Assembly (NCBI GenBank): GCA_022059125.1
Contig: JAEUWY010000023.1
Location: forward strand, 1,426,001-1,490,000
Source of the DNA: Corynespora cassiicola
Lineage: Eukaryota; Ascomycota; Dothideomycetes; Pleosporales; Corynesporascaceae
Reading direction: 5' to 3'
DNA length: 64,000 nucleotides
In this document: piece by piece, positions 21,668 to 33,189 of the stretch
Position numbering within the stretch: position 1 is the first letter of the stretch
How the letters are laid out: the number at the start of each line of letters is the position of its first letter
Made by a program: the position numbers and the translations under genes
The notes under the pieces: generated by a model
Database searches by the model: none
The model's input: only the letters and a program-made list of their open reading frames with translations
Told to the model about the DNA's origin: nothing

Positions 21668-22187
21668 GGCGACGGCGAGATGGCGGCAGTGATGGGGGGA
21701 GAGAGGCTGGGGGTGGTGGAGGGCGGTGGAGGGCGGTGGAGGGTTGGTGATGGCTGCGTCGGGGCAGGTTGACGGGCAGGCGACAGCCCCGAGGATCAGC
21801 CGGGGCCGGCTATGACGCGACACAGAGAAGCTTTGTCGGCTCCGTCCACTTGCCTCGAGCATCCGCCTCGTTCGACTCATATCGACTCTTGCTCACGCCC
21901 TGCAGCGCGGGAAGCCGCAGCAGCTTGGCCGTCCCCGAGCCTGGCCTGCCCACCGCCTGACTCATCCCTCTCGTGCGCTAGCGCCCGCCCGTCTGTGGTT
22001 ATAGTTATAGCACACGCCGTCTGCCCGCCGTCTGCCTCGCCACTCCACCTGCACCACGACAACCACGACAGCACAAGCCCGGCAAGCACACGGCCTGGTC
22101 CGCTTTGCCCCGGTGTTCCCTCCCGCCTCTCACCCTCCCGCCTTGCACCACACGTCGATAATTGCTGCTCCACCAACCATACCCAGC
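21668..22187. promoter_or_regulatory. Shared divergent promoter, BIG1 / NF-X1 gene
   Basis: 520 bp between two start codons facing away from each other. It includes a TTATAGTTATAG element at about 21997-22011, closer to the NF-X1 side, and a GC-rich, CA-rich leader before 22188. It must hold both promoters. An in-frame ATG at 22113 could lengthen the NF-X1 protein by 25 residues. Confidence 0.6.
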
Positions 22188-25100
22188 ATGGCCTCCGCCG
22201 CCCCGCCCGAGACGATAATGCCAGCAGAGCCGTCGCGAGGCTCGCAGAGAAGACGCCGTCCGCGAAACCGCACCCGCCACCAGAACCCGCCCACGGAACA
22301 GGGCGAGCAGAGCGAGCAGAACGAGCAGACCCCACGGACCCCACAGACACAACAGCCCGATGTCCAGCGAGGGGGAAGAGGTGGCCGGGGAGGCAGAGCG
22401 GGACGCGGCGGACCCCCCAGGCTGCCAGATGGTCCGGCACATGCGCAGACAGACGCGAGCAATGCGCCTGAGCCTACACACACTGCCCCGCGTGGGGGGC
22501 GCGGAGGGCGAGGGAGAGGGAGAGGAGGCCCCGCCAACGCCGCACACGGCCGTGGAGGCCCGTTCATGTCGCGCGTGGCAGGTGGTCGACAGTTTGGCGG
22601 TCAATTGACCGTCGACGAAGACACTGCCTCGGTGGCCAGCGGCCTGGACGCCTCGGATGCCGCCCGTCTACAGCCAGATGCCCCCGCCTTCCAGCCTGGA
22701 CAGCCCATGGCTCCGCGAAAGCAGCGTCCGCCACGAGCGAAGAAGCCGCAGGCACCCAAATCTACAGCCCCGGACATCGCCACCCGCACCCACGAGGACA
22801 TCGACAATGGCCATTACGAGTGCGCAATCTGTACCGAGGAGGTGAGGAGGCACTCCAAGGCCTGGTCATGCCGAACATGCTGGACTGTCTTTCATTTGAG
22901 CTGCATTAAGAAGTGGTCCACTAACGAGGGCTCTGCAGCTGCCCGCCAGCAGGCAGCCGACGGTGACTTACCGCCTCCACGGCAGTGGCGCTGTCCCGGC
23001 TGCAATCTTCCCAAGGACGACCTTCCGAAGCAGTTCTACTGCTGGTGCGAAAAAGAGCTCGACCCAAAGCCCCTTCCCGGCCTCCCTCCCTTCTCATGCG
23101 GCCAAACATGTTCTCGACCGCGAATCATGCCCAAAAAGTGCCCGCATCCGTGCCCTTCCACCTGCCACGCCGGACCCTGCCCGCCCTGCACTCAGATGGG
23201 CCCGACTCAGTACTGCTTCTGTACCAAGAAATCCATCACTCGACGCTGCATAGACACAGATTACGATCATGGATGGAGCTGCGGAGACCTTTGTGGCGAG
23301 CTGATGCCCTGCGGAGAGCATTATTGCGACCGGCCGTGCCACGAGGGGCTCTGTGGCGCCTGCGAGGTCCGGGTTCCAGCTCGCTGCTATTGCGGTCAAG
23401 TTCAAAAGGATATTCTATGTTGTGACCGTGGGGATGAGATGGATAGTAGTCAGTCTCACGTGGCCACGGACGGCTCGGCGGCGGTAGAGCACTGGACTGG
23501 CCTGTTCCACTGCCCAAATACCTGTCAACGCTCCTTCGATTGTGGCAAACACAAATGCGAGAAGGAATGTCATCGACAAGACGCAAAAACACCCCATTGC
23601 CCTCGATCACCTGACGTTGTAACACACTGCCCTTGCGGCAAGACCCCGTTGGCCAAATTAACAGTCTCCTCTCGCCAAACATGCGAGGACCCAATTCCGA
23701 ATTGTCATGAGCCTTGCAATAAACTCCTGGGCTGCGGACATGCATGCAAGCAGCTATGCCATCAGGGAGAATGCATGCCTTGTTTGCAGACCGTCTCAAT
23801 CTCTTGTCGATGTCGTCGAAATCACTTTTCCACCGTCTGCCACCAAGGAACCGAGGAACCTCCGCAATGCATGCGCGTGTGCCGTGTTTCCCTCAATTGC
23901 GGCAGGCATGAGTGTGGAGAACACTGCTGCCCCGGCGAAAGGAAAGCTGCTGAGCGGAAATCCTCTCGACGCAAACCTCGTCCGTTGGACTCCACGCCGC
24001 AACAGACTGATGATGGTTTTGAGGCTGAACACATCTGCACACGCAGTTGCGGCCGCCAGCTCAAGTGCGGGAACCCGGACCATCGCTGCGAGGAACTATG
24101 CCACAAGGGCGCTTGTGGAACTTGCCGAGAAGCCATCTTCGACGAGATCAGTTGCAATTGTGGCCGCACTGTGCTGCAGCCTCCGTTGCCTTGTGGCACG
24201 AAGCCTCCTCCATGCCGTTTCCAGTGCGAACGACGAAAGGAGTGCGGCCATCCGCAAGTTGCGCACACGTGCCACCCAGACGACGAGGATTGTCCGAAAT
24301 GTCCATCCTTGACTTCCAAGCCATGTTTGTGCAGCAAGAATTCGCTCAAGAATCAGCCTTGCTGGCTTAGCGAAGTACGCTGCGGCGAAATATGTGGCAA
24401 GCGTCTCAGATGTGGCGCCCATCAATGTCGAAAGCAGTGTCACCGTCCCGGTGAATGCGAAGAGCCCTGCAAACAAGCTTGTGGCAAAGAGTTGAGCGTA
24501 TGCGGCCATCCATGCACTTCTTCTTGCCATTCCCCTGTGCCTTGCAAGGAAGACAAGCCCTGTCCACAGAAGATCCTCGTTACATGCGAATGCCAGCGGA
24601 TCAAGCAGGAAGCAAAATGTAATGCTTCAAGAAATAGCGACGGAAATCTTCATAAAACGTTGAAATGTGACGATGAGTGTGCACGCCTCGAGAGAAATCG
24701 CAAACTTGCTCTCGCTCTCAACGTTGATCCCAGTGCTCACCAGAATGACCATGTGCCATACTCGGACGAAACCTTGAATATTTATCGGGAAAATTCGACC
24801 TGGGCTGCCACTCAAGAGAAGGAGTTAAGGGTCTTTGCAGCTGATCCAGACACCAAACGCTTGCGCTTTAAGCCCATGCAATCGCGCCAGCGAAAATTCC
24901 TACATTCAATTGCCCAGGATTTTGGCTTCGATTCGGAGAGCATGGACCCGGAGCCCCACCGTCATGTCATCATTTACAAAACTCCCCGCTTTGTCATGGC
25001 TCCTATGAAGACTCTGGCCGAGTGCGCCCGCATACGCCAGACGCAGCGAGCCATACAGCCTGTGGCCACCGTACCTGCCCCTCGCCCAAAACCTGCAATG

Positions 25101-25874
25101 TCTGCTGAGCCGTATAATGCTTTTCTAATCACCAATCCTCGATTTGCGCTTACTATCGAAGAGCTGAACAGCGCTATGAAGAGTGCTCTCTCAGGTGCAT
25201 CTTTTCCCTTGGAGCTTGAAATAAGTTTCCTCCCGAGTGAGGAGGTGGTACTGCGCCCTCCTCCTGCTGCGCGCGTCAACATTGTCGACCGGGAACTTCA
25301 GAACATGTTGGAATCTGTCAAACCCACTCTTTCTCAAGTCATCTCATCTCAAAAGCTGGGGAAGCTGCAGCTTGCGCGCCTCGACTCTTCTCTCAACGTG
25401 CTTCGGAAAGAATCAGACTCGGGGCCTGGAGCAGGCTGGAGTCAAGTAGCTGCAAAGGGCGCCCCGGTACGCAAACTTGAGCAGAGCGCTCCCATCGGCT
25501 CGCGTGGCGGATTCGCCGTTCTCAGCCTTAGCACAAAGAAGAAGAAGGTCGAAAAGAAAGCCGATGTCGTCGATGACTGGGAAGCCGCCGAAACTATGGA
25601 GGAGGAGAAGGAGAAAGCGAGTGCAGGCAACAGCGTTGTGCCGTCTGAAGACGAGGATGCGGGATCGAGGCCAAGGAGTATCATCAGCTCGGCTGCTATC
25701 AATGATAGCACCGGATCGAGGCCAGGGAGTGTCATCAGCACTAATGCTATGGATGAAGGCGGCGCATCTGATGCTATGGCCGAGGCTCCAGGAAATTCTT
25801 CCGGTCCTGAGGGCGTTACTGTAGGAGCCGGAACAGCGCGATGGGCTGACATTGAGGATGACGAGAGTCACTAG
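22188..25874 (+). CDS. FAP1: NF-X1-type zinc-finger protein with RING, R3H and RGG segments (Fap1/NFX1 homologue)
   Basis: Homologue of NFX1 and yeast Fap1, proteins that bind nucleic acid through NF-X1 fingers and interact with FKBP12 in yeast; the RING suggests ubiquitin-ligase activity. A single exon encodes about 1,228 residues from 22188. The order is: Arg/Gly-rich low-complexity region with RGG clusters (about residues 55-130), C4HC3 RING (YECAICTEEV ... CPGCNLP, about 205-270), many NF-X1 repeats with CxxxC/H spacing (about 290-810), an R3H domain (about 850-930, with QRKFLHSIAQDFGFDS), an RRM-like C-terminal region, and an acidic Ser-rich tail. It is unusually Cys-rich and lacks introns, unlike its neighbours. 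Start 22188 has a better context than 22113. Confidence 0.93.
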   Translation: MASAAPPETIMPAEPSRGSQRRRRPRNRTRHQNPPTEQGEQSEQNEQTPRTPQTQQPDVQRGGRGGRGGRAGRGGPPRLPDGPAHAQTDASNAPEPTHTAPRGGRGGRGRGRGGPANAAHGRGGPFMSRVAGGRQFGGQLTVDEDTASVASGLDASDAARLQPDAPAFQPGQPMAPRKQRPPRAKKPQAPKSTAPDIATRTHEDIDNGHYECAICTEEVRRHSKAWSCRTCWTVFHLSCIKKWSTNEGSAAARQQAADGDLPPPRQWRCPGCNLPKDDLPKQFYCWCEKELDPKPLPGLPPFSCGQTCSRPRIMPKKCPHPCPSTCHAGPCPPCTQMGPTQYCFCTKKSITRRCIDTDYDHGWSCGDLCGELMPCGEHYCDRPCHEGLCGACEVRVPARCYCGQVQKDILCCDRGDEMDSSQSHVATDGSAAVEHWTGLFHCPNTCQRSFDCGKHKCEKECHRQDAKTPHCPRSPDVVTHCPCGKTPLAKLTVSSRQTCEDPIPNCHEPCNKLLGCGHACKQLCHQGECMPCLQTVSISCRCRRNHFSTVCHQGTEEPPQCMRVCRVSLNCGRHECGEHCCPGERKAAERKSSRRKPRPLDSTPQQTDDGFEAEHICTRSCGRQLKCGNPDHRCEELCHKGACGTCREAIFDEISCNCGRTVLQPPLPCGTKPPPCRFQCERRKECGHPQVAHTCHPDDEDCPKCPSLTSKPCLCSKNSLKNQPCWLSEVRCGEICGKRLRCGAHQCRKQCHRPGECEEPCKQACGKELSVCGHPCTSSCHSPVPCKEDKPCPQKILVTCECQRIKQEAKCNASRNSDGNLHKTLKCDDECARLERNRKLALALNVDPSAHQNDHVPYSDETLNIYRENSTWAATQEKELRVFAADPDTKRLRFKPMQSRQRKFLHSIAQDFGFDSESMDPEPHRHVIIYKTPRFVMAPMKTLAECARIRQTQRAIQPVATVPAPRPKPAMSAEPYNAFLITNPRFALTIEELNSAMKSALSGASFPLELEISFLPSEEVVLRPPPAARVNIVDRELQNMLESVKPTLSQVISSQKLGKLQLARLDSSLNVLRKESDSGPGAGWSQVAAKGAPVRKLEQSAPIGSRGGFAVLSLSTKKKKVEKKADVVDDWEAAETMEEEKEKASAGNSVVPSEDEDAGSRPRSIISSAAINDSTGSRPGSVISTNAMDEGGASDAMAEAPGNSSGPEGVTVGAGTARWADIEDDESH

Positions 25875-26619
25875 GACGTTGAATGTGTGGCGGGTTTTTT
25901 CTCTCTCAAGGAAAGGTTGATGTCCACTGTTGTGGACGCCGTACAACAGGAGATGACGAACTAGAAAGAATAATAGAACTAGAGTTGGACTTGGCATCCG
26001 CCTTGTTTTCTCGGTCTTTCCGTTGTGTGATTTGTACCTCACGAGTCCAATGGGTAGGCGAGCAGAGGAACAAGTTCGACGTGTATGTAGATGACTGGTA
26101 TAGAAATCCAGGGCCGCAATAGACTAATAGAGATTTTACGTCTGATTAATTGTGTTCGAGATGATGGAGGTTATTGTCGTGTCATGGTGCCCATTCGTCA
26201 AGGTTCAATGGCTCTAGAACCAGGAGAGAAGAGCATTATTAAGCGTTGGATATGATTCCAGATATTTTGTGTATATTCTCATTACCTGCTCCGCAAGATG
26301 CATCGTGTACACAGTCCTAACGTTGACTCCATTGTGCCTCGGAGTGTAACAAACCCTGCACTGTCGTGTTTAGAATATTATTTCGAGTTCACGCATCTCC
26401 GAGGGAACGTAGTCACACCAAGGAATAAATTGTGTATTCTAGTATGTGATATTCCAGATATAACTAGTAAGTAAACTACTGACACGCTGGGCATCAACTC
26501 AGAAGCATCAGGCGTAAGTGTGGATAAAATGTAATTACACACTTGCAAGGTTATGTACACAATTGGCTTTGCCAGATAATATAAAGATTTAGATCGCCAT
26601 GTAACTCATAGCCACGCAT
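25875..26619. other. Intergenic region between convergent genes
   Basis: The 3' flanks of the NF-X1 gene and the SDR gene. AT-rich, with several AATAAA-like elements (for example GGAATAAATT near 26421). No gene seen. Confidence 0.5.
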
Positions 26620-27592
26620 TCAAATTGCCATCCTGACTTTCAGTTTGTCACCCTCTAGTATCTCCCCTTTCATACTCTCCAGCTTCTCCACGTCCCAGGT
26701 AGCCGCGACATATCTGCCCGCTAACCACTCTCTTTTCTCGGCCGTTAGCCAAACAGAGAAGCCACCAGCAAGCTCTGGTGTATCAGTAAGTTCTATTACG
26801 TGTTAGTAAAAATTCCAGCACCACAACTATATTTCGATAATAGGGAAAGAGAAGGGTATACTTACTAGGTGCCAACCCCGGCACCTCATTACTCAACTTC
26901 GACACGATACCTCCCGGATGCACTCCTATGGCAATGACGCCTTTGTCCCGATATTCGACGTCGACAAACTCTGTCAACCGGAGCAGTGCAAGCTTGCTCG
27001 TCATGTATGAGCTGCCACCCGGTGCGACCACGTGTGCTCCTATGCTTGTTACGTTGACGACATGCACGTGGCCCTTGCCACTGGCCTCAGCAGTCTTAAC
27101 CAACAGCGGAAGAAACGCCTGGAGCATCAAAAACGGGCCCTTTAGATTGACCTCGAGGGTATGCCACCAGTATGCGGGTTCCGTTTCATGGAGGGGGACC
27201 CATGGGCCCGCCGCGCCAGCGTTGTTGATTAGGACATCCAGTGCGCCGAACTCGTCCGTAATTGCACCGACCAGGCTCTTGACCGCAGCTTCATCAGTGA
27301 CGTCGAGTTTGAAACTGCTTACTTTGACAGTGGAGTTGATGTCTCGGATTTCACTGGCCACAGCGTCGAGCTCCGAGGTACTCCGCGCGCAGAGGATGAT
27401 TGCCTCGGCAGAGGCATAGGCGTATTGTAGAGCGATGGAGCGGCCAATTCCTCGACCAGCGCCCGTGATCAATATTTTCTTTCCTAATTGGGCGAGGGAT
27501 GGGTTCTGAGAGGCATTTATCGCAGGGTATATGTCGTTGTGCACATTTTCCTTTCCCGGGAATTCCAGGCCAGTGTGTGGTGGGCTGGCCAT
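26620..27592 (-). CDS. Short-chain dehydrogenase/reductase (SDR), classical type
   Basis: NAD(P)-dependent oxidoreductase of the Rossmann fold; substrate unknown. Exons 27592-26866 and 26792-26620 (73-nt intron, GTAAGT..ATAG) encode 299 residues. Visible motifs are the dinucleotide site TGAGRGIG (about residues 43-50), DVTDEAAV for the adenine ring, NNAGAAGP, the catalytic Ser in NVTSIGAH, and YMTSK holding catalytic Tyr and Lys. Then come the VHPGGI loop and a C-terminal block (DTPELAGGFSVWL, WLAGRYVAATWDV) typical of a fungal subgroup in which this second exon is conserved. No signal peptide, so probably cytosolic. No adjacent biosynthetic partner is present. Confidence 0.92.
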
Positions 27593-29214
27593 TTGCGTGT
27601 GACGGAAAGTTTGGAATCGACGATAAAAGGATCTGTACCTGAATTAATACAAAAGTCACTTGAGACCAGATATGGGTTGTCTTCTATGGAGAAAGTTAAT
27701 CTTAAAAGTCCGGCGGTTTTATATTAATCCATATAGTCGAATACATCATCGCGCCCCACCCCCCACAATTCCTCAACTAAAGCCCAAAATACAAAAGCTA
27801 TCTCCATTAAACTCCAAACGACATCCATGACACCAGATCTAAATGTCGCCTTTCCTACCTCAACACTTTGGCTTATCAAGCCTGAAATTTACAGGGGCGT
27901 AAGCAATACACTCTAGCCTGCTTGATTGGGCTGAAGTTGCGTTCCAAACTAGCCCCCTTGACCTGCAAAAGGCTAACTGGCTGCGTCCCTTTCCCCTTTC
28001 GCATGTGAATAAAGGCCAACATGTTGAATACAATCCATACAGCCCCATTAGGCCAATGCTCGTTAGCCCGGGTAAGCAGACATCACGAACTAACTAGCCA
28101 GGCCGACTACCTCCTTCTTAACACCGCTTATCACCCTAAGGAACCATGCATAGGATTAGCACCCTTCTAAGAAAGAAAACGATCCGTGCATCAAGTTATG
28201 AATGCTCTCCAACTTCGGGATGCGAGTAAGCTAAAGTCCGGTTCAAAATCGGAGAGCGCGCACTGATGCGGGGAACGGACGAAAACTTGTGCTTGGCGGG
28301 AGTCAAGACCGCAGATTAGTACGGCTGCAGAGGTCAGATCAGAAAATATGTAGCAAGCGGCCAATCAAAGATGTGGTCCCTCTTGTCTGGTGGTTAGGGC
28401 TCTTCTTTCTTTCTTTCTTTCTTTCTTTTTTGGAGAAGCAAGACAGGGGTTGTATCACCCAGTCCCTTGGCTTTCTCCAAACGCATCGTAGCCACGTGAA
28501 GGATAGTACCGATGATGCTAATACGTATGATGCTAATATTTATCTGGAGTATCCTTGCCCATCTCACCCCGCAATGAGAAATTGGTTTGGAATTATCCAG
28601 GTGGCCATCAAATCTCACACATTCAGTTAGTACATCTAGACATCAAGCTTTATCATCAGGCATCTCACTCATTCATTGATTATGCATGAGAATATGCAGT
28701 CGATCCCCCACCAACAGACACATATACCGTGTACAGACCCTTGCATCCCCATCCTGTTGAACATCCACACTGCCCGCCCTCTTTCCATCTAGCTAACAGC
28801 AGTTGTGGTGAGAAATGATACATGGTAGTCAAACACCGCAAGAGTCCTGATGCAAGAAAAAGGGCCAATGGGCTGATCGGTGTTGGCCATATGTCCAGTG
28901 TAGACGTGGACACCCATACGCCCATCTGTCCGCCCGCCCGCATGCATGAATTTTGGAAGAATCGAAGAGAATAGTGGAAGAATGTTCCTAATTAAGAAAC
29001 CATTTGGAAGTGTGTTAACAGGGGGAGGAGCGGCAATGACACGGTGATTAGACTAAACGCCAATGATATGCACGGCCCACATTTTGGACCAGACTATTTC
29101 GAATAGCTTTTCCGTCAGATAGCGTTGAGACAGCCGGAGAACAAAGCACCTGGCTAATGAATCGGGAGATGAGAGGGAAAACCACGCAAGAAGAGGCAGG
29201 ATATCTGAAGGGCC
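27593..29214. other. Long intergenic region, no supported gene
   Basis: Contains the SDR promoter and the SET1 3' flank. It includes a TTCT microsatellite (28404-28430) and a 7-bp inverted repeat (28204-28210 with 28251-28257). Short open frames only. Confidence 0.5.
28404..28430. repeat. TTCT tetranucleotide microsatellite
   Basis: About six near-perfect TTCT units followed by a T run; likely length-polymorphic. Confidence 0.85.
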
Positions 29215-32200
29215 TTAGTTGAGGAAGCCCTTGCAGCCCACCGAACCGCAAAGGCAGGGAATGCGGTCTGTAGCGTCGATTTCTCGTTCGAATTTGTAGT
29301 CGTAGGTAAGTTCCTCGTCTGTGGTTTATTAGCAGCTGGATGAGTGTGAGATGTGTAAGGCTTCTTACCTTGTGCAATGTCCCGCAGGGCGTAGATGACG
29401 ATTCGCTTGGTACCATCCACGCGGATGATTTTGGCCGTGCAGTTAGGCGTGCAGCTATGGTTGATAAAGCGTGCAATTCCACCCATCTTTGTTGCATCGA
29501 TGACGGTGTCTTCATCAATACGGAAGAGATAACTTGAGCCAACACCCTGCATATCGTATTTCTTCTCCCGGAGGTCGGCGACGCGCTGTCGGACTTTTTC
29601 ACCAACATACTCAATGATCATGTCATTGGCAGTAATGTTTTCTTGCGCGTACAGACCCCAGTTGTGAATGGCAGACCGATCGAACTTGACAAGCTTCTTC
29701 CGCTTCTTAAGCTGGTTGAAGCGCATGGCATCGCCCTCTGCACCAGTCATGTTCTTGGAGATGGCAATGTCGTTCACCAAACGACGGTTATTGGCACGGT
29801 TAGCACGTGAGTTAGCGGTGGAAGATCCTTTGGAGCCAGTCGAGAACTTGAAGCCTTCGACGACGGTGACTGTCCGGTCTTCCTGCTTGGCGCGGGCTTC
29901 TCTCTCCTCCCGCTCCTTTTGCACGCGGATGCGATGGGGGAGATACTTGGATTTCTCTGATTCCCGGATCTTCTTGACACCATCAGTCCTGGCTGAGCCC
30001 GTGACGTTGGGCACGTAATATCCTTCGATCTTGGTCTCGGTGCGCGATACACCTTCCTCCCCGGGTCGGTTGAGATGCTTGATGGACTTTTGCTTCCATG
30101 CCCAGGATTGTGCGTCTCCGATCTTGGCGGCGCTGATGGAGTACATGGCGGCCTTGAGATGAACAAGATCTTCCGCGTCAACGACCAGATGCTGCCAGCC
30201 ATCGATGTCCATGACGACGCTGAAATCATCCTCTACCGTTCGGCGAGGTTCGAAGTCCGATAGACCCCAGTAGACCCCAGTTTGCTCATCGTATTCTGGC
30301 GTCTCCTCAGCGACGGGCTCAACGGCGGGCTCTTCGACGACAAATTTGGGCTCATCAATTGGCATCGCATCCTCTTCCATCGGCGGAACGATTTCTGTGA
30401 CGATGACCTCGGCTGCTTTGGCCTCTTCCTCGAGCTGCTTCTTCGTCTTCTTCTTTGACTTGGGTATGCTCTTCTTCTTCGCTGGTTTGACGGGTTCGGG
30501 CAGTTCGGTGGTTTCCACTGGCTTGGAGGCATCGTCGTTTTCATCAGGAATGACAGCTTCAGTCTCTGGCTTGCCTTCTGGGCTTGTCTCAAGACCGAAA
30601 ATGGCGTCCGCTTCCTGCTCGATCTTTCGAAGCCGTCGGAAACCTTTCAGGGCTTTGTCGGCCTTCTTCCAGATGGGCGAGGAACGTGGAAGAATGGCAA
30701 GCACTTGTTCCAACTCTTTCTCGGCCATGTTCTCGGGATCCTTGTGAATGCAATGGGCGAGAAGACTGCGTGCGTGGGAGTCGTCCATCATTTCGTCGTC
30801 GCTGTCTTCGCCCCAGCCGGCTTCAATGCGACGGCGCTTGGCGCGCGAAGCCCTGGAAGATTCTTCCTCGTCTTCACTGTCTGTAGAGGGTGCTCGGCTA
30901 ATAGGGCGGCTTTCTTGTTCTTCAGTATCACGAGTGAAAGAACTACGGCCCTCATCATCAGAATCATCACCCTCCAGGTCAAGCATTTTCCGATAGAGAT
31001 TGGGAGCAGCACGAGTCTTGGGAACCGTCTTCTTACGCCTCTCATCGGCAAATGCATTGACGACCTTGGGCGCTTTTTTGCCACGGCCGCGGTGGTTGTC
31101 GTAGGGCCCGAGGCCTTTGCGACCAAAGCGCCCAGCGAAACCGGCATTGCGTGAGTGAGGCGAGCCGGCGGCAAACTGCTCAAGACCGGTCGCGTATAGA
31201 GCGGGCGGACGTATATCCTCCTCTTTACGTTGCGGATCGGGTATGTTCAGTTTTCGCCGCTTTGCGACATGACGCTCAGGAGCCATGAGGTCAAGCAATG
31301 CGGGTCCAGCAATACGGCTTTTGATATCACCGGCTATCTTTTCCAGAAGCTCTTGGCGCAATATGTCGAGCGCTGCGGTCACTGGATCCAGCAGTTCGGC
31401 CCTCTCTTTCTTCTCGAGTTCCAAGTCCTCTTCCTCTTCCCGCCTTAGCCTGTCTTCTTCTGCTTGCCGCTTCTTCTGTGCCGCGACGCGCTCGGGGCTA
31501 GGACTGCGCTGGTAATCGGGATCGCCATACTGACAACATTCCATGTTCATAACATATGTGAAGAGTGCGCTCATGTGGCATTCGTTGTAGCACCGCACCG
31601 TCTCATCCTCTCCACGCTTAGACTCCTCGAATACGACAAAGTAGCCGGTGTTGTCGCACCTTACAGCCTTCCAATGAAAACCCCTCAAACGCTTTTTGAG
31701 ATGCTCGATGGTGGTGCTCAGCACCGGAACATACTGGTGAGCAATGAAGAGATATGGTTTTCGCTTGAGCGTGGGCTTGATGGGTTCCGTCTCAATAAGA
31801 TAGGCCAAAGCGGCCTTTCGAGAATATGCCTCGCGGGGAACGGGCACCGGTGGGCGTGCGCCCTTCCCAGATGGACCTTTGGGAACATTGGCCGGTAGAT
31901 CGAAAGCTCCTGGTGTGGCGGGAGTGGAAGGTTTTGCGACCTTTGCAGCGACTTTTGCTCTTTGCCTCTCCTCCTCCTTGCGGGTGTGATTGACAGCCAT
32001 TTGGACGAGCCTGGTGCACCTTCTTCCCTCGCGATCAAGCGACACCTTGATTGTCTTCATGCCAATGCGCTGATTAGGATCCTCTGTCGCTGCGCGTTTG
32101 GCAGATGTCGAAGCTTTGACGGCGATGCTGCCCCGAGAAGCGGGGGTGTCCCGGAATTTGACCAGACATATTCCCAACGGACTTCCATTGTCGGGGTGCA

Positions 32201-33189
32201 CCTGATTTCTGAGCGATTCGACCTCCCCGTACGTGGTGAAGAATGCGCGAATCTGAGAATCCGGGGTCAAGGGATCAAAGCCAGTGACAACAATCTGGGT
32301 AGCGGGACCAGGGCCGCAAGAAATGCGTGAATCGAAGGAATACGGCTTGGCGACGTATGGTGCTTCGCGCAGCTTTGACTTGGACGTGGCTGTGCCCGAG
32401 ATTTTAGTATGAGCGCCGATGGTATAGCCAGCAATAGCCAGGCGGGGGTCGGGTGGTGGGTCGCCCTGCAACACAAGTCAAGTTAGCCTTAGCGTCGCAG
32501 GACGACCCCACGGGTGGGTTTTTATAGGAACAGTTATAACCATCACGTACCTGCACCAATATGGGTTTGTAGACGGCGGGCACCTTCGACTTGCTCCGCT
32601 TGTCCAGCTTGGCGTCGAGAAGGGGGTCGTAGCTGAGGCGTTTGCCGAATTCCCCCTCGGTAGGGAAGACGGATGTCCTCGTCTCAGGCGGCGTGTGCAC
32701 GGGAGTGATGGTGGCGGCGGCGGCATTGCTGGACGGCGCGCTGCCGGGCGCGGTATGAGAGACAGTGTTTGCGTGCATCGTGTCATGGGCCGGCTTCGTG
32801 GACCGCGGACTGGCAAGCTTGCCTGGAGGAGACGAATCTGTGCTGGTCAAGGGAGTAAGGGCATGGAGAGAGGCGGCTGGGCCGAGATTGGACATTGTGC
32901 TGGGAATGTCGGCAGACGAGCAGTCGGCGGCGGCGACGTTCAGCAGGCCGCCGGCGCGCCGCTCATGGTCGTCTGGTGAAGGCGTGTAAGAGTGGTGGCC
33001 AGGCGTGGCCGTGGCACTGCGAGCGGGCGCCGTCAGCGCTGGCGACGGCGGGTACGAGGTGACGGACGAGTCCGCGCGACGCGAACCGGCCCGTCGAGAT
33101 GGCCGGTCTCGTGGATCTCGCGGGTCTCGTGGGTGCTGTGAGTGCAAGCTGTTGCTGTCCGGATTTTTCGCCGCCGAAGCGCGCGACAT
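29215..33189 (-). CDS. SET1: Histone H3 lysine-4 methyltransferase, COMPASS catalytic subunit Set1
   Basis: Nuclear enzyme that mono-, di- and trimethylates H3K4 as the catalytic core of COMPASS. Exons 33189-32551, 32465-29369 and 29318-29215 encode 1,279 residues. The N-terminal 210 residues are disordered. An RRM lies at about 270-350 ([20 protein letters not shown]). A Set1-specific second RRM-like domain follows ([12 protein letters not shown] ... GYFVVFEE). There is a long charged central region, then an N-SET region with the [19 protein letters not shown] segment. The SET domain occupies the last 140 residues ([32 protein letters not shown]), ending in the post-SET zinc site [10 protein letters not shown]. 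The final 50-nt intron separates ALRDIAQ from [10 protein letters not shown]. All catalytic motifs are intact. Confidence 0.96.

Noticed and set aside
28204..28257. tRNA-like segment: 7-bp GCTCTCC/GGAGAGC stem with GGTTCAAAATC
   Set aside because: Only 54 nt between stem ends, no D-arm or anticodon arm that pairs; too short for a tRNA.
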